Below, piece by piece: positions 26,452 through 34,456 of a DNA stretch of 64,000 nt (the first letter of the stretch is position 1; the number at the start of each line of letters is the position of its first letter). The notes under the pieces were generated by a model. That model ran no database searches and was not told the DNA's origin. It was given only the letters and a program-made list of their open reading frames with translations. The DNA is from Pseudonocardia thermophila (GTDB lineage Bacteria > Actinomycetota > Actinomycetes > Mycobacteriales > Pseudonocardiaceae), in NCBI RefSeq assembly GCF_900142365.1, contig NZ_FRAP01000025.1, positions 50,576 through 114,575 on the forward strand. Reading direction: 5' to 3'. The position numbers were made by a program, and so were the translations under genes.

Positions 26452-27396
26452 TCAGACCTGGGTGATCGCCGGGTGCCGGGCGAGCAGGTCGTCGAGGCGG
26501 GAGCCGACCCGCGCGCAGTTGCGCCGCACCACGTCGAGGAACGCCGCGAGCACCGGGGACGGGTCGGCCGCTCGGAACGACATCTGCAGGTCCGGTAGCC
26601 GGTAGCGGGGCGCGACGTCGCAGAACCACACGTCGGGGCGGGCGATGAGGCGCATCCGGGACGGGCCGAGTCCGACCCCGGCGCAGCACGCGGCGAGCCC
26701 GGCGATCGTGTGGATGTCGCGGGCGGTCGCGGCGGCTCCCAGCGGGGCGGGATCGTCGGCGAACAGCGGCCGCAGGTAGGACTCGGCCGCGTCGGTCTCC
26801 ACCACCAGCGGCTCCGCGGCCAGCTGCTCGACGGTCACGCCCGGCTGCCCGGCGAACGGGTGCGCCGCGGAGACCACGGCCACCAGGTGGTCGGCCCCGA
26901 TCGGCACCGTGACCAGATCCTCCGCTCCGGCGCCGCGCGGCCCGCCCCGGCCGACCGCGACGTCCAGCTCGCCGTCCAGCAGGCCGGCCGCCACCTCCGG
27001 GGTGGTCATCTCCTGCACGATCAGCCGGACCTCCGGGCGGCTGCGGCGGAACCGGCCGAGCACGGTGGGCAGTGGGTCGAGCAGGGCGGAGGCGACGACG
27101 CCGATCCGCAGCCGACCCGTCTCCCCGCGGGCGGCCCGGGCCGCGTCGATCCGGGCCCGGTGCATCTCCGCCAGCGCAGCCCGCGCCCTGACCAGGAACG
27201 CCTCGCCCGCGGCGGTCGGGAACACCCCGCGCGACGTGCGGTCGAACAGGCGCTCCCCGACCTCCCGCTCCAGCGCCGCGATCTGGGTCGACAGCGGCGG
27301 CTGCGCGATCCCCAGCGACGCCGCGGCGCGGCCGAAGTGGCCGTGCTCGGCGAGCGCGACGGCGTAGCGGAGATGACGTGCTTCCACCGCGACCAC
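26452..27396 (-). CDS. LysR-family transcriptional regulator
   Basis: 314 residues from GTG 27396 (an in-frame GTG at 27387 is also possible). N-terminal helix-turn-helix RHLRYAVALAEHGHFGRAAA and SLGIAQPPLSTQIAALEREV; C-terminal periplasmic-binding-like effector domain (GRLRIGVVASALLDPLP, HLVAVVSAAHPFAG). It is divergent from a hydrolase gene at 27504 and convergent with the hydrolase/nitroreductase pair, with only 4 bp to the nitroreductase stop. Confidence 0.88.
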   Translation of the reverse strand: MVAVEARHLRYAVALAEHGHFGRAAASLGIAQPPLSTQIAALEREVGERLFDRTSRGVFPTAAGEAFLVRARAALAEMHRARIDAARAARGETGRLRIGVVASALLDPLPTVLGRFRRSRPEVRLIVQEMTTPEVAAGLLDGELDVAVGRGGPRGAGAEDLVTVPIGADHLVAVVSAAHPFAGQPGVTVEQLAAEPLVVETDAAESYLRPLFADDPAPLGAAATARDIHTIAGLAACCAGVGLGPSRMRLIARPDVWFCDVAPRYRLPDLQMSFRAADPSPVLAAFLDVVRRNCARVGSRLDDLLARHPAITQV

Positions 27397-27413
27397 GATA
27401 TCCGTGGTGTATC
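27397..27413. promoter_or_regulatory. LysR-type T-N11-A site
   Basis: GATA-N9-TATC directly upstream of the LysR start satisfies the T-N11-A rule with dyad symmetry. It lies in the 107-bp gap between the divergent LysR and hydrolase genes. Confidence 0.35.
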
Positions 27414-27503
27414 GGGAAAGCCATCGTGAGCAATGGTGATGTATGGGTGGTCCACGCTGCGCTGGGCTGGTGAGGTCATCGCCCCTTACCCCGAGGAGCC
27501 GCA

Positions 27504-28376
27504 GTGACCCGACCGACCGCCGCCGAGACCGTCCTGGTGCTCGTGCACGGCGCCTGGCACGGCGCGGTGCACTGGAGCGCCACGCAGCGCGCGCTCGCCG
27601 AGCGCGGCCTCGCCACCGTCGCCCTCGACCTGCCCGGAAGCGGGCTGGACGCCCCGGTGCCCAGCGGTTACTTCCTGCCCGGGCAGCCCGGGTTCGCCAC
27701 CGAGGAGTCCGCGCTGACCGACGTGACCATGCAGGACAACGCCGACGTCGTGCTCGGCGCGCTGGCCACGGCCCGCACCCGGTACCGGCACGTGGTGCTG
27801 GTGGCGCACAGCGCCGGCGGATCAGCCGCGTCGGCGGCCGCCGAGCAGGCCCCGCACCTGGTCGACCACCTCGTCTACCTGTCGGCGTTCGTGCCGGCGG
27901 GCCGCCCGCGGTTCGCCGACTACGTCACCGCGCCGGAGAACTCCCACGCCGTGCAGATCCCGCCGATCGGCGATCCCGCCGAGCTGGGCGCGATCCGCAT
28001 CAACCCGCTCTCGCCCGATCCCGCGCACACCGACGTGATCCGGCGGGCGTTCCTGAACGACCTCGCCCCGGGCAGCGCGGACGTGTGGCGGCAGTTCCTC
28101 CACCCCGACCACCCGTACTCGAGCTTCACCACCCCGGTGCTGGTGACCCCGCAGCGCTGGGGCCGGCTGCCGCGCACCTACGTCCGGCTGACCGACGACC
28201 TCGCGCTCCCGCCGAGCACGCAGGACCTGATGGTCGCCGAGGCGGACCGAGTCGTGCCGGACAACCCGTTCCGGGTGCACGCGCTGCCCGGCGGGCACTC
28301 ACCGTTCGTCACGCGGCCGGTTGAGCTGGCAGCGCTGCTCGCCGAGATCGCGCTGGCGAGGACGCGGGATCGATGA
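27504..28376 (+). CDS. Alpha/beta hydrolase (esterase-like)
   Basis: 290 residues from GTG 27504. VLVHGAWHGAVHW gives the oxyanion region and VLVAHSAGGSAASAAA the Ser nucleophile; LPGGHSPFVTRPVELAAL supplies the catalytic His. It resembles the plant salicylate-binding/methylesterase-like group found in actinobacteria. It is probably under the divergent LysR regulator. Confidence 0.83.
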   Translation: MTRPTAAETVLVLVHGAWHGAVHWSATQRALAERGLATVALDLPGSGLDAPVPSGYFLPGQPGFATEESALTDVTMQDNADVVLGALATARTRYRHVVLVAHSAGGSAASAAAEQAPHLVDHLVYLSAFVPAGRPRFADYVTAPENSHAVQIPPIGDPAELGAIRINPLSPDPAHTDVIRRAFLNDLAPGSADVWRQFLHPDHPYSSFTTPVLVTPQRWGRLPRTYVRLTDDLALPPSTQDLMVAEADRVVPDNPFRVHALPGGHSPFVTRPVELAALLAEIALARTRDR

Positions 28377-28384
28377 ACCGGTGT

Positions 28385-28402
28385 CCGCGGCCGGTGCCGC
28401 GG
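28385..28402. terminator. Short hairpin between convergent genes
   Basis: CCGCGGC-CGGT-GCCGCGG lies in the 49-bp gap between two converging hydrolase genes and could end transcription from both sides. Confidence 0.45.
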
Positions 28403-28425
28403 CCACCGCCCCGTAGCCCGTACCG

Positions 28426-29322
28426 TCAGGCCGCCCGCGGCACCGGCCCGGCCCACACACGATCGAGGAAGCCGGCGATCAGCGGGGCGATCTCGCCCAG
28501 GTGCGTCTCCAGGGCGAAGTGGCCGGTGTCGAACAGGTGCAGCTCGGCGTCGGGGAGGTCACGCAGGTAGGCGCGGGCACCCGGCTCGGGGAAGAACGGG
28601 TCGCCGACCCCCCAGGTGATGAGCGTCGGCGGGGTGTGGGTGCGGAGCCAGTGCTGCCATCGCTCGTAGCGCTCCACGTTGCTGCGGTAGTCGAGGGCCA
28701 GCGCTACCTGGGCGTCCTTGCGGCCGGGGAGGTCCAGGTAGACCTGGTCGAGCAGCCAGGCGTCCGGAGCGAGGCGCTCAGGGTCGGGCACACCGGTCTC
28801 GTACTGCATGCGGGTCCCCTCGAGCGTGAGCAGCACGCGGATCCGTTCGAGGGCGCCCGGGGTCTCGGGCCGTAGCGCGATGAACTCGCGCGCGTCGGCG
28901 GAGAGCCCCTCGACGTAGGCGTTCCCGTTCTGCACCACCAGCCCGGCGATCCGCTCCGGGTGCCGCTCGGCGAGCCGGAACCCGATGGGGGCACCGAAGT
29001 CGAAGACGTACACCACGAAGCGGACCAGACCGAGCGCGTGCACGAAGCCCTCGGTGACGTCGGCGAGCCGGTCGAAGGTGTAGGTGAAGTCCACGGGGGC
29101 GACGGTCCGGCCGAAGCCCGGGTGGTCGGGGGCGACGAGCCGGTAGCGGGCGCCGAGCACGTCGATGAGCCGACGGAACTGGTGCGACCCGGACGGGAAG
29201 CCGTGCAGGAGCAGCAGCACCGGAGCGTCGGGCCGATCGGGCTGCGACTCGCGGAAGAAGACGCGGACGTCCCCGATGTCGATGTGGCGATGGATGGTGC
29301 GGGCGATCGGCAACGTGTCCAT
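28426..29322 (-). CDS. Alpha/beta hydrolase with Asp nucleophile (haloalkane dehalogenase-like)
   Basis: 298 residues, ATG 29322 with AAGGAG upstream. LLLLHGFPSGSHQFRRLID, PDHPGFGRTVAP and the elbow VYVFDFGAPIGFRLAERHPE put Asp at the nucleophile position; LFDTGHFALETHLGEIA gives His. The lid region has YLDLPGRKDAQ. Related proteins hydrolyse epoxides or haloalkanes. It is divergent from a CGNR regulator 85 bp away, which is the likely controller. Confidence 0.83.
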   Translation of the reverse strand: MDTLPIARTIHRHIDIGDVRVFFRESQPDRPDAPVLLLLHGFPSGSHQFRRLIDVLGARYRLVAPDHPGFGRTVAPVDFTYTFDRLADVTEGFVHALGLVRFVVYVFDFGAPIGFRLAERHPERIAGLVVQNGNAYVEGLSADAREFIALRPETPGALERIRVLLTLEGTRMQYETGVPDPERLAPDAWLLDQVYLDLPGRKDAQVALALDYRSNVERYERWQHWLRTHTPPTLITWGVGDPFFPEPGARAYLRDLPDAELHLFDTGHFALETHLGEIAPLIAGFLDRVWAGPVPRAA

Positions 29323-29407
29323 GGCTAACTCCTTAAGTTGGCGATGACCCGTTAGATGCTGCGCGGCGTGTTCTAACGTGTCAAGACCGTCGTGTACCGT
29401 TAGCAGG

Positions 29408-29974
29408 GTGACGGCTCCGTTCCCGCTGATCGGCGAGCCCCTCGCCCTCGACCTGGTCAACACCCGCACCGCGGCCGCCGACCTGCTGGTCACGCCCGAG
29501 CGGCTGACCGACTGGCTCGCCGTCCAGGCGGAGCGGTTCGCTGAGGCGGGCGAGGTGGTGGCGGCGGGCCTGGACGAGGGTTCCCTCCAGGTCGTGCGGT
29601 CGATCCGGGACCGCGTTGCGCGCGCCGTCGACGCGGCTCGTCACGGGGAGCCCCCTCAAGCGGACGATCTGGCCGCGCTCGCCGAGGCGCAGCGCGCGGC
29701 GCCCGCGGTGCTGGAGGTGGCGTGGGACGGCGCGCGGGTCGTCGCGACCCGCTCGCGCACCGGTGACGTGTCCGCCCGGATGGGGGCGTGGCTGGCGGAG
29801 GCGGGTGCGGAGTTCCTCGCCGATCCCGCGGTGACGCGGGTGCGGCAGTGCGCGGCCGACGACTGCGTGCTGGTCTTCCTCCCCGCGCATCCCCGACGGA
29901 TCTGGTGCTCGGCGGCGCGGTGCGGCAACCGGGTCCGCGTGGCCCGCCACTACCACCGGAGCCGGTCGAGATGA
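29408..29974 (+). CDS. CGNR zinc-finger / ABATE-domain protein
   Basis: 188 residues from GTG 29408. The N-terminal ABATE domain begins FPLIGEPLALDLVNTRTAAA. The C-terminus is a zinc finger with four cysteines: RQCAADDC, then IWCSAARCGNRVRVARHY, containing the naming CGNR motif. Such proteins are putative transcription factors, usually next to their target; here that is the divergent hydrolase. Confidence 0.87.
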   Translation: MTAPFPLIGEPLALDLVNTRTAAADLLVTPERLTDWLAVQAERFAEAGEVVAAGLDEGSLQVVRSIRDRVARAVDAARHGEPPQADDLAALAEAQRAAPAVLEVAWDGARVVATRSRTGDVSARMGAWLAEAGAEFLADPAVTRVRQCAADDCVLVFLPAHPRRIWCSAARCGNRVRVARHYHRSRSR

Positions 29975-29981
29975 GCTCCGC

Positions 29982-30009
29982 GGGACAGGCGATGTCGCCG
30001 CCGTTGTCC
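29982..30009. promoter_or_regulatory. Shared BMC dyad, site 1 (upstream of orphan BMC-H)
   Basis: GGGACAG-N14-GTTGTCC. The right arm also starts a second, perfect 13-base inverted repeat covering 29998-30026 (CCGCCGTTGTCCC / GGGACAACGGCGG). The same GGGACAA-N14-GTTGTCC arrangement occurs at 40415-40442 and, with two changes, at 48549-48576, each upstream of BMC-region genes. The hairpin could also serve as terminator for the CGNR gene. Confidence 0.5.
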
Positions 30010-30077
30010 CGCGGGGACAACGGCGGTGGCCCCCGACCCGCGTAGGTTCGCTGCGGGGCGACAGACGGGAGGACACG

Positions 30078-30383
30078 GTGGCGGACTCCGTGCGGCGTTC
30101 GGGCGCGGCGGGCTTCATCGAGACCCGCGGCCTGGTCGGCGCGATCGAGGCGGCCGATGCCATGGTCAAGGCGGCGAACGTGGAGCTGGAGGGCTACCGC
30201 ACGCTGCGCAACGGCCAGGTGACGGTCGTCGTCCGTGGTGACGTCGGGGCCGTGACGGCCGCGGTCGCCGCCGGTCGGGCGGCGGCCGAGCAGGTGGGGG
30301 AGCTGTACGCCAGCCACGTCATCCCGCGGCCGGACGCAGGGACGGAGGATGTGCTCGGGGCTGCTGTCGTGCGCCCTGAGTGA
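30078..30383 (+). CDS. BMC-H microcompartment shell protein (orphan copy)
   Basis: 101 residues from GTG 30078 with GGGAGG upstream. It is a single Pfam-BMC domain: GFIETRGLVGAIEAADAMVK, AANVELEGYRTLRNGQVTVV, VRGDVGAVTAAVAAG, and SHVIPRPDAGTEDVL. It forms hexagonal tiles of a protein shell. It is clearly paralogous to the BMC-H gene at 39654, but lies alone about 2 kb beyond the end of the main BMC operon, behind an arsenic cassette and a DUF222 relic. Its promoter carries the same dyad as the main BMC promoter. Confidence 0.95.
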   Translation: MADSVRRSGAAGFIETRGLVGAIEAADAMVKAANVELEGYRTLRNGQVTVVVRGDVGAVTAAVAAGRAAAEQVGELYASHVIPRPDAGTEDVLGAAVVRPE

Positions 30384-30511
30384 CGGGCACCGCGCAGTTC
30401 CGCGGGACCTGGAACCTGGGTCGGCATCCGCGGTCGGTCTCCTTGTCGCGCCGGCGCGTCGCGGGCTGAGTCGGGGCTGGCTGACTGCTTGTGGTCCCGT
30501 CGCCACCGTGG
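30384..30511. other. Non-coding gap after the orphan BMC-H gene
   Basis: No convincing gene or structure seen between the BMC-H stop and the stop of the DUF222 relic. Confidence 0.4.
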
Positions 30512-30828
30512 TCAGTCACCGCGCTGTGCATCGTGTCGCGGTGGGTCGACCCGGCTCGGTGTCGGTGCGCGAGTGGTGTGGACCGGTCGTTGGGTGGAGT
30601 CGTCGCCGATGATGATGCCGTCGCGGGTGAGGATGCGCCGGTAGGTCGTGCGCCCGTCGTCGTCCTTGAGCAGGGCGAGCGGGACGGGCCCGTGTCCGGG
30701 GATCTCGGCCCGGCGAGTGCCCGGGCGAACTCGAGGATCGCCGCAGCCTCCCGCTCGGCCGCGCTGTTCTTCTCGCGCACACGCTGCCGCACCCGGTCGG
30801 CGAGTGCGGCAGCGTGTGCGGACGACAT
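30512..30828 (-). pseudogene. 13E12/DUF222 family gene, internally deleted remnant
   Basis: It opens with ATG 30828 (MSSAHAAALADRVRQRVREK), shifts frame near 30715, and continues IPGHGPVPLALL then DDDGRTTYRRILTRDGIIIG before a stop at 30512. The second part is the segment just before the HNH nuclease in DUF222 proteins (GHGPIP ... RRLLTDxxG). The centre and the nuclease are missing. It sits below an SOS-like box and a leader similar to that of the relic at 18 kb. Confidence 0.5.
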
Positions 30829-30854
30829 GGTCTGAGCCTGCCGGCGAACGTATC

Positions 30855-30870
30855 TCGAACAAATGTTCTA
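30855..30870 (-). promoter_or_regulatory. LexA (SOS) box, copy B
   Basis: TCGAAC-AAAT-GTTCTA differs from the consensus TCGAAC-N4-GTTCGA by one base. It lies 27 bp upstream of the DUF222-type start. The distal leader GGCTCGAGTTCTCGTTCGAG at about 30931-30950 resembles the one near copy A. Confidence 0.65.
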
Positions 30871-30986
30871 TTCTCCGACGAGGAGAATGAACAAGGGTTC
30901 AGTGAACCGGGACTCGCGCGGTGGTGGTGTCGGCTCGAGTTCTCGTTCGAGGGGTCGCAGGGCGGCTCCTGGTCGCGCAGGCGATG
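30871..30986. other. Leader of DUF222 relic B
   Basis: Short spacer between the SOS box and the CadI-like stop, containing the stem-forming element shared with relic A. No gene. Confidence 0.4.
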
Positions 30987-31397
30987 TCACGCAGAGCAAC
31001 AAGCGCTGTCCACCGCCGTGGAGAGTCGATCGGCGTCGGCCTTCACGACGTAGACCTCCCACGGCTCTGAGCCCGGCCCCTGTGTCCAGACCTTGTCCTG
31101 CAGCGCGTAGCAGCACTCGGCGTCGTTCTCGGTCGTCGTGGCAAGGCCTGCCTCCTGTAGCCGGGCAGCGGCGGCGACGACCTCGTCCGCGCTGGCCACC
31201 TCGACGCCGAGGTGGTCCAGTGCGGTCGGCTCGCCGGGCTCGCCCTCGATCAGCACCAGCTTCAGCGGTGGCTCGCCGATCGCGAAGTTGGCGTAGCCCG
31301 GGCGGCGCTTGGCGGGTTCGGTGTCGAACAGCTTCGAGTAGAACGTGACCGACGCCTCCAGGTCGGGTACGCGCAGGGCCAGCTGGACGCGGGACAT
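30987..31397 (-). CDS. ArsI/CadI-family VOC metalloprotein (heavy-metal resistance)
   Basis: 136 residues from ATG 31397 with an AGGAGGTG ribosome site. Vicinal-oxygen-chelate fold: MSRVQLALRVPDLEASVTFY, YANFAIGEPPLKLVLIEGEP, LDHLGVEV, and a cysteine pair in ENDAECCYALQDKVW typical of ArsI/CadI proteins; another Cys pair is at the C-terminus (SACCSA). The family includes ArsI, which breaks C-As bonds of organoarsenicals, and cadmium-induced CadI. It is divergent from arsR with an ArsR-type operator between. Confidence 0.88.
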   Translation of the reverse strand: MSRVQLALRVPDLEASVTFYSKLFDTEPAKRRPGYANFAIGEPPLKLVLIEGEPGEPTALDHLGVEVASADEVVAAAARLQEAGLATTTENDAECCYALQDKVWTQGPGSEPWEVYVVKADADRLSTAVDSACCSA

Positions 31398-31413
31398 CTC
31401 CGCACCTCCTTGG

Positions 31414-31429
31414 TTAGACGAATGTCTAA
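31414..31429. promoter_or_regulatory. ArsR-family operator, primary site
   Basis: Perfect inverted repeat TTAGAC-GAAT-GTCTAA between the divergent cadI-like and arsR genes; a weaker half-related copy (TTAGAA-GACT-GTCAAA) lies at 31449-31464, next to the arsR start. Confidence 0.65.
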
Positions 31430-31472
31430 ACAGACAGTGGCACGCTGATTAGAAGACTGTCAAACTAGCTCC

Positions 31473-31823
31473 GTGGTGAACGATCTCTGCTGCACACCGA
31501 TGATCAGCGAGCCGCTGAGCGAGGAAGCCGCCGTCGAGCTGGCGCGCGGATTCAAAGCGCTCGGCGACCCGGTGCGGCTGCGGCTGCTGTCGCTGATCGC
31601 CGCCCGCCGTGGTGGCGAGGTGTGCGTCTGCGAGCTGACCTCGGCGTTCACGCTGACCGCGGCGACGATCTCCCACCACCTGAAGGTGCTGCGCGTAGCC
31701 GGGCTGGTGGACTGCGAGCGGCGCGGCACGTGGGTCTACTACTGGGTCGTGCCGGCGAAACTGGGTGCGTTGTCGCAGCTCCTCGACGCGTCTCCGGTCG
31801 TCGCCGCCGGAGCGGGCGGGTGA
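31473..31823 (+). CDS. arsR: ArsR-family metalloregulator
   Basis: 116 residues from GTG 31473. Winged-helix core FKALGDPVRLRLLSLIAARR, metal-site motif EVCVCELTSAF (Cys-Val-Cys in the recognition helix region), and recognition helix ATISHHLKVLRVAGLV. An additional CC pair is near the N-terminus. It should repress itself and the divergent cadI-like gene until arsenite or a soft metal binds. Confidence 0.92.
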   Translation: MVNDLCCTPMISEPLSEEAAVELARGFKALGDPVRLRLLSLIAARRGGEVCVCELTSAFTLTAATISHHLKVLRVAGLVDCERRGTWVYYWVVPAKLGALSQLLDASPVVAAGAGG

Positions 31824-31826
31824 GCG

Positions 31827-32273
31827 ATGGCCGGTGAACCCGTCGTCCTGTTCGTCTGCGTCCACAACGCCGGCCGCTCCCAGATGGCCGCCGGATGGCT
31901 GCGGCACCTCGCCGGTGACGCGGTCGGTGTCCGGTCCGCGGGGTCCGAGCCGGCCGGCCGGGTCAACCCGATCGTCGTGGCGGCGATGCGTGAGGTCGGC
32001 ATCGACATCGCGACTGCGCAACCCCGCAAGCTCGACCACGCCGCTGCGCACGCGAGCGACGTGATCGTCACGATGGGCTGCGGCGACTCCTGCCCGGTCG
32101 TGCCCGGCAAGCACTACGAGGACTGGCCGGTCCCCGATCCCGCCGGGCAGCCGATCGAGGTGGTGCGGACGATCCGCGACGACATCCGCGCCCGGGTCGA
32201 GGGGTTGCTCGCCGAGCTCCTGCCCGACCGGGTCACGACCCGTTCTGGTTCTCCGCCGCCGCGGACTCGTTGA
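31827..32273 (+). CDS. arsC: Arsenate reductase, low-molecular-weight phosphatase type
   Basis: 148 residues from ATG 31827, 3 bp after arsR. The P-loop FVCVHNAGRSQMAAGWL contains the CX5R-Ser signature; VTMGCGDSCPVVPG and EDWPVPDPAGQPIEVVR match the thioredoxin- or mycothiol-linked arsenate reductase family. It reduces arsenate to arsenite. The 3' end overlaps the convergent PucR gene by 41 bp, so the natural end may be tighter than usual. Confidence 0.92.
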   Translation: MAGEPVVLFVCVHNAGRSQMAAGWLRHLAGDAVGVRSAGSEPAGRVNPIVVAAMREVGIDIATAQPRKLDHAAAHASDVIVTMGCGDSCPVVPGKHYEDWPVPDPAGQPIEVVRTIRDDIRARVEGLLAELLPDRVTTRSGSPPPRTR

Positions 32274-34440
32274 CCTGCAGCAGCCGCAGCGCGAAGTCGG
32301 CCCGCATCCGGTCCTCGTGCCGGCTCAGGTCGAGACCGGTGAGCTGGCGGATGCGTTCCAGGCGGTAGCGCATGGTCTTGTGGTGGATGAACAGGCGCTC
32401 GGCCGCGACGCGCTGCGAGCAGTCGGCGTCGAAGAACGCGCGCAGAGTGCGCACGAGCGAGCCCGCGTTCTCCCGGTCGTACTCGATGAGGGGGCCGGTG
32501 ACCTCCTCGATGAAGGTCTGCAGGTCGGGGTCGTTGCCCGAGCCGAGCAGCAGCCGCACGATGCCGAGCTCCTCGTAGAGGAACACGTTCTGCCCGCCCA
32601 GCCGGCGCGCAGCGGACAGGGCGGTCCGGGCCTCGTTGAACGCGCTCGGCAGCTCGACGACGTCGGCGTGCTGACGGCTCACGCCCCAGGTCATGCGCAG
32701 GCCGGGATGGGTGCGGTCGATCGCCGCGGCGATCGCGGTGACGAGGTCCTTCGCCTGCGGGCGGTCCAGGTCCACCGCGACGGCGACGAGCATGTCGCCG
32801 CGCATCCCGGCGAGCGCGAGGCCGCGACCGTCGTGGAGGGAGCGCACGGTGCGCAGCACCTCGCGGCGGAGGCGGTCGGTCTGGGAGGTGTCCCAGCCGT
32901 TGGTCGCCGCCAGCTCCTCGACGTTCTCCAGCCGGCCGTGCACCACCCGCAGCGACTTGGTGAGGACGATCCCGAGCTGGTGGGCGCGGGTCCGCGCGGC
33001 GAGCCGGTGCTCCACCGGGCCCTGCAGCAGGTCCCACAGCACCTGCTCGATCGCCTCGGCGCGGGCCCGGCTCGCGGCCCGCTCTCGCAGCAGCGCCAGC
33101 GAGCACGCCATGCTCACCTGCCCGGCGACGGCCTCCATCAGGTCGGGGGAGTGGTCGCCCTGGACGAGCACGACGTGGCCGGCGCGGTCGCCGTCGGCGT
33201 AGACCGGGCGCGCCCACAGCCGCGGATCGCCGTCGCCGTCGCGGCGCCCCGGCTGCGGCATCGACGGGGGCAGGATCCCGACCATCCGGCCGCCGCTGTG
33301 CGTGGCGACCAGCTCGCCGTCGGGGCCGTAGACACCGATCTCGCAGTTGAGGTCGGTGGCCACCGTGCGGGCCACCGCGGGCAACCCGCCGCCCTCGATC
33401 ACGGTGGACAGCAGCCGCTGCTGCAGCTGCGAGGAGCGGCCCAGCACGGCGACCTGCTGCTGCAGCGCGTCCCGGGCGCGCTCGGCCTCCGCGGTCGCCG
33501 CGGCCTGCCGGTCGTGCAGCCGGGCGTTGTCGATGGCGATGGCGGCGAAGTCGGCGAGGGTCACCATGCGGCGGGTGTCGTTGTCGGTGAACACCGACGT
33601 GCGCCGCCGCCACACCTCGAGCACCCCGACGAACTCGCCGCGCAGCCGCAGCGGCACGGCCAGCGCCGAACGGGTCTCCTCCTTGACCGCCAGCGACATG
33701 AAGTCCTGGCTGATCCGCTCGTCTTCCAGGTAGGAGTCGACCTTCGCCGGCTCCCCGGTGAGGAACACCAGCCCCGCGACGCCCTGACCGCGGCGCATCT
33801 CCAGGCGCGCGGTCTGCGCGAACCGGTTCCCGACGCACGAGCGCATGCGCACGACGTCACCCTCGCGCAGCATCACCCCGCAGATGTCGGAGTCGAGCAG
33901 GCGCAGGGTGCGTTCGGCGATCGTGTGCAGCACCTGATCGACGTCGCGGACGGAGAGCAGCTGCTGCACGACCTCGCCGATCGCCTGTGTCTCGGCCGCC
34001 GCCGCGGCGATCTCCGCGTCGGCCGAGGCCCGCTGGCGCAGCAGCGACAGCCACGCGCAGCCCTGCCGCAGCAGGCGCCGCCAGCCCGGTTCCAGCCGGA
34101 CCATCGGGTCCCAGCACAGCGCCACGTGCCCGTCCGGAACAGCGAGCAGCCCGGGGAGATCACCGTCGAGCAGCCGGCAGTCACCGCTCGCCGGCAGTGC
34201 GGCGACACCCGTTCCGGGCCCGGCGAGGGTGATCCAGCGCGCCTGCGACCAGGCGGCCACCGTGACCGGGGTGCCGATCAGCAGCGATGCCCTGGCGGCG
34301 AACGCGTCCGCGGCGGCGGCGACGTCGGTCGGCAGGGTCTCCAGCAGATCGCGCACGGCCTCGGCGGCTCCCCCGTGCGCGGGGCTCCGGTTGCTGACCT
34401 CGGGGGTGCGCGGCGCCCTGGCCGGTGATGCAGGAGCCAT
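32233..34440 (-). CDS. GAF-PucR family transcriptional regulator of the BMC operon
   Basis: 735 residues, ATG 34440 with GGAGG upstream (a GTG at 34446 is also in frame). From the N-terminus: a divergent sensory region, a GAF domain (LHTIAERTLRLLDSDICGVM to FTDNDTRRMVTLADFAAIAI), a coiled stretch, a CdaR-type GGDEF-like region (LAATNGWDTSQTDRLRRE, WGVSRQHADVVELPSAFNEA), and the PucR C-terminal helix-turn-helix (LRAFFDADCSQRVAAERLFI, HHKTMRYRLERIRQLTG). PucR proteins usually activate catabolic genes on binding a pathway metabolite. It ends the BMC operon, 17 bp after the ADH gene, and is the best candidate to bind the shared dyads. Confidence 0.88.
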   Translation of the reverse strand: MAPASPARAPRTPEVSNRSPAHGGAAEAVRDLLETLPTDVAAAADAFAARASLLIGTPVTVAAWSQARWITLAGPGTGVAALPASGDCRLLDGDLPGLLAVPDGHVALCWDPMVRLEPGWRRLLRQGCAWLSLLRQRASADAEIAAAAAETQAIGEVVQQLLSVRDVDQVLHTIAERTLRLLDSDICGVMLREGDVVRMRSCVGNRFAQTARLEMRRGQGVAGLVFLTGEPAKVDSYLEDERISQDFMSLAVKEETRSALAVPLRLRGEFVGVLEVWRRRTSVFTDNDTRRMVTLADFAAIAIDNARLHDRQAAATAEAERARDALQQQVAVLGRSSQLQQRLLSTVIEGGGLPAVARTVATDLNCEIGVYGPDGELVATHSGGRMVGILPPSMPQPGRRDGDGDPRLWARPVYADGDRAGHVVLVQGDHSPDLMEAVAGQVSMACSLALLRERAASRARAEAIEQVLWDLLQGPVEHRLAARTRAHQLGIVLTKSLRVVHGRLENVEELAATNGWDTSQTDRLRREVLRTVRSLHDGRGLALAGMRGDMLVAVAVDLDRPQAKDLVTAIAAAIDRTHPGLRMTWGVSRQHADVVELPSAFNEARTALSAARRLGGQNVFLYEELGIVRLLLGSGNDPDLQTFIEEVTGPLIEYDRENAGSLVRTLRAFFDADCSQRVAAERLFIHHKTMRYRLERIRQLTGLDLSRHEDRMRADFALRLLQVNESAAAENQNGS

Positions 34441-34456
34441 CGCCACCCTCCACCCG

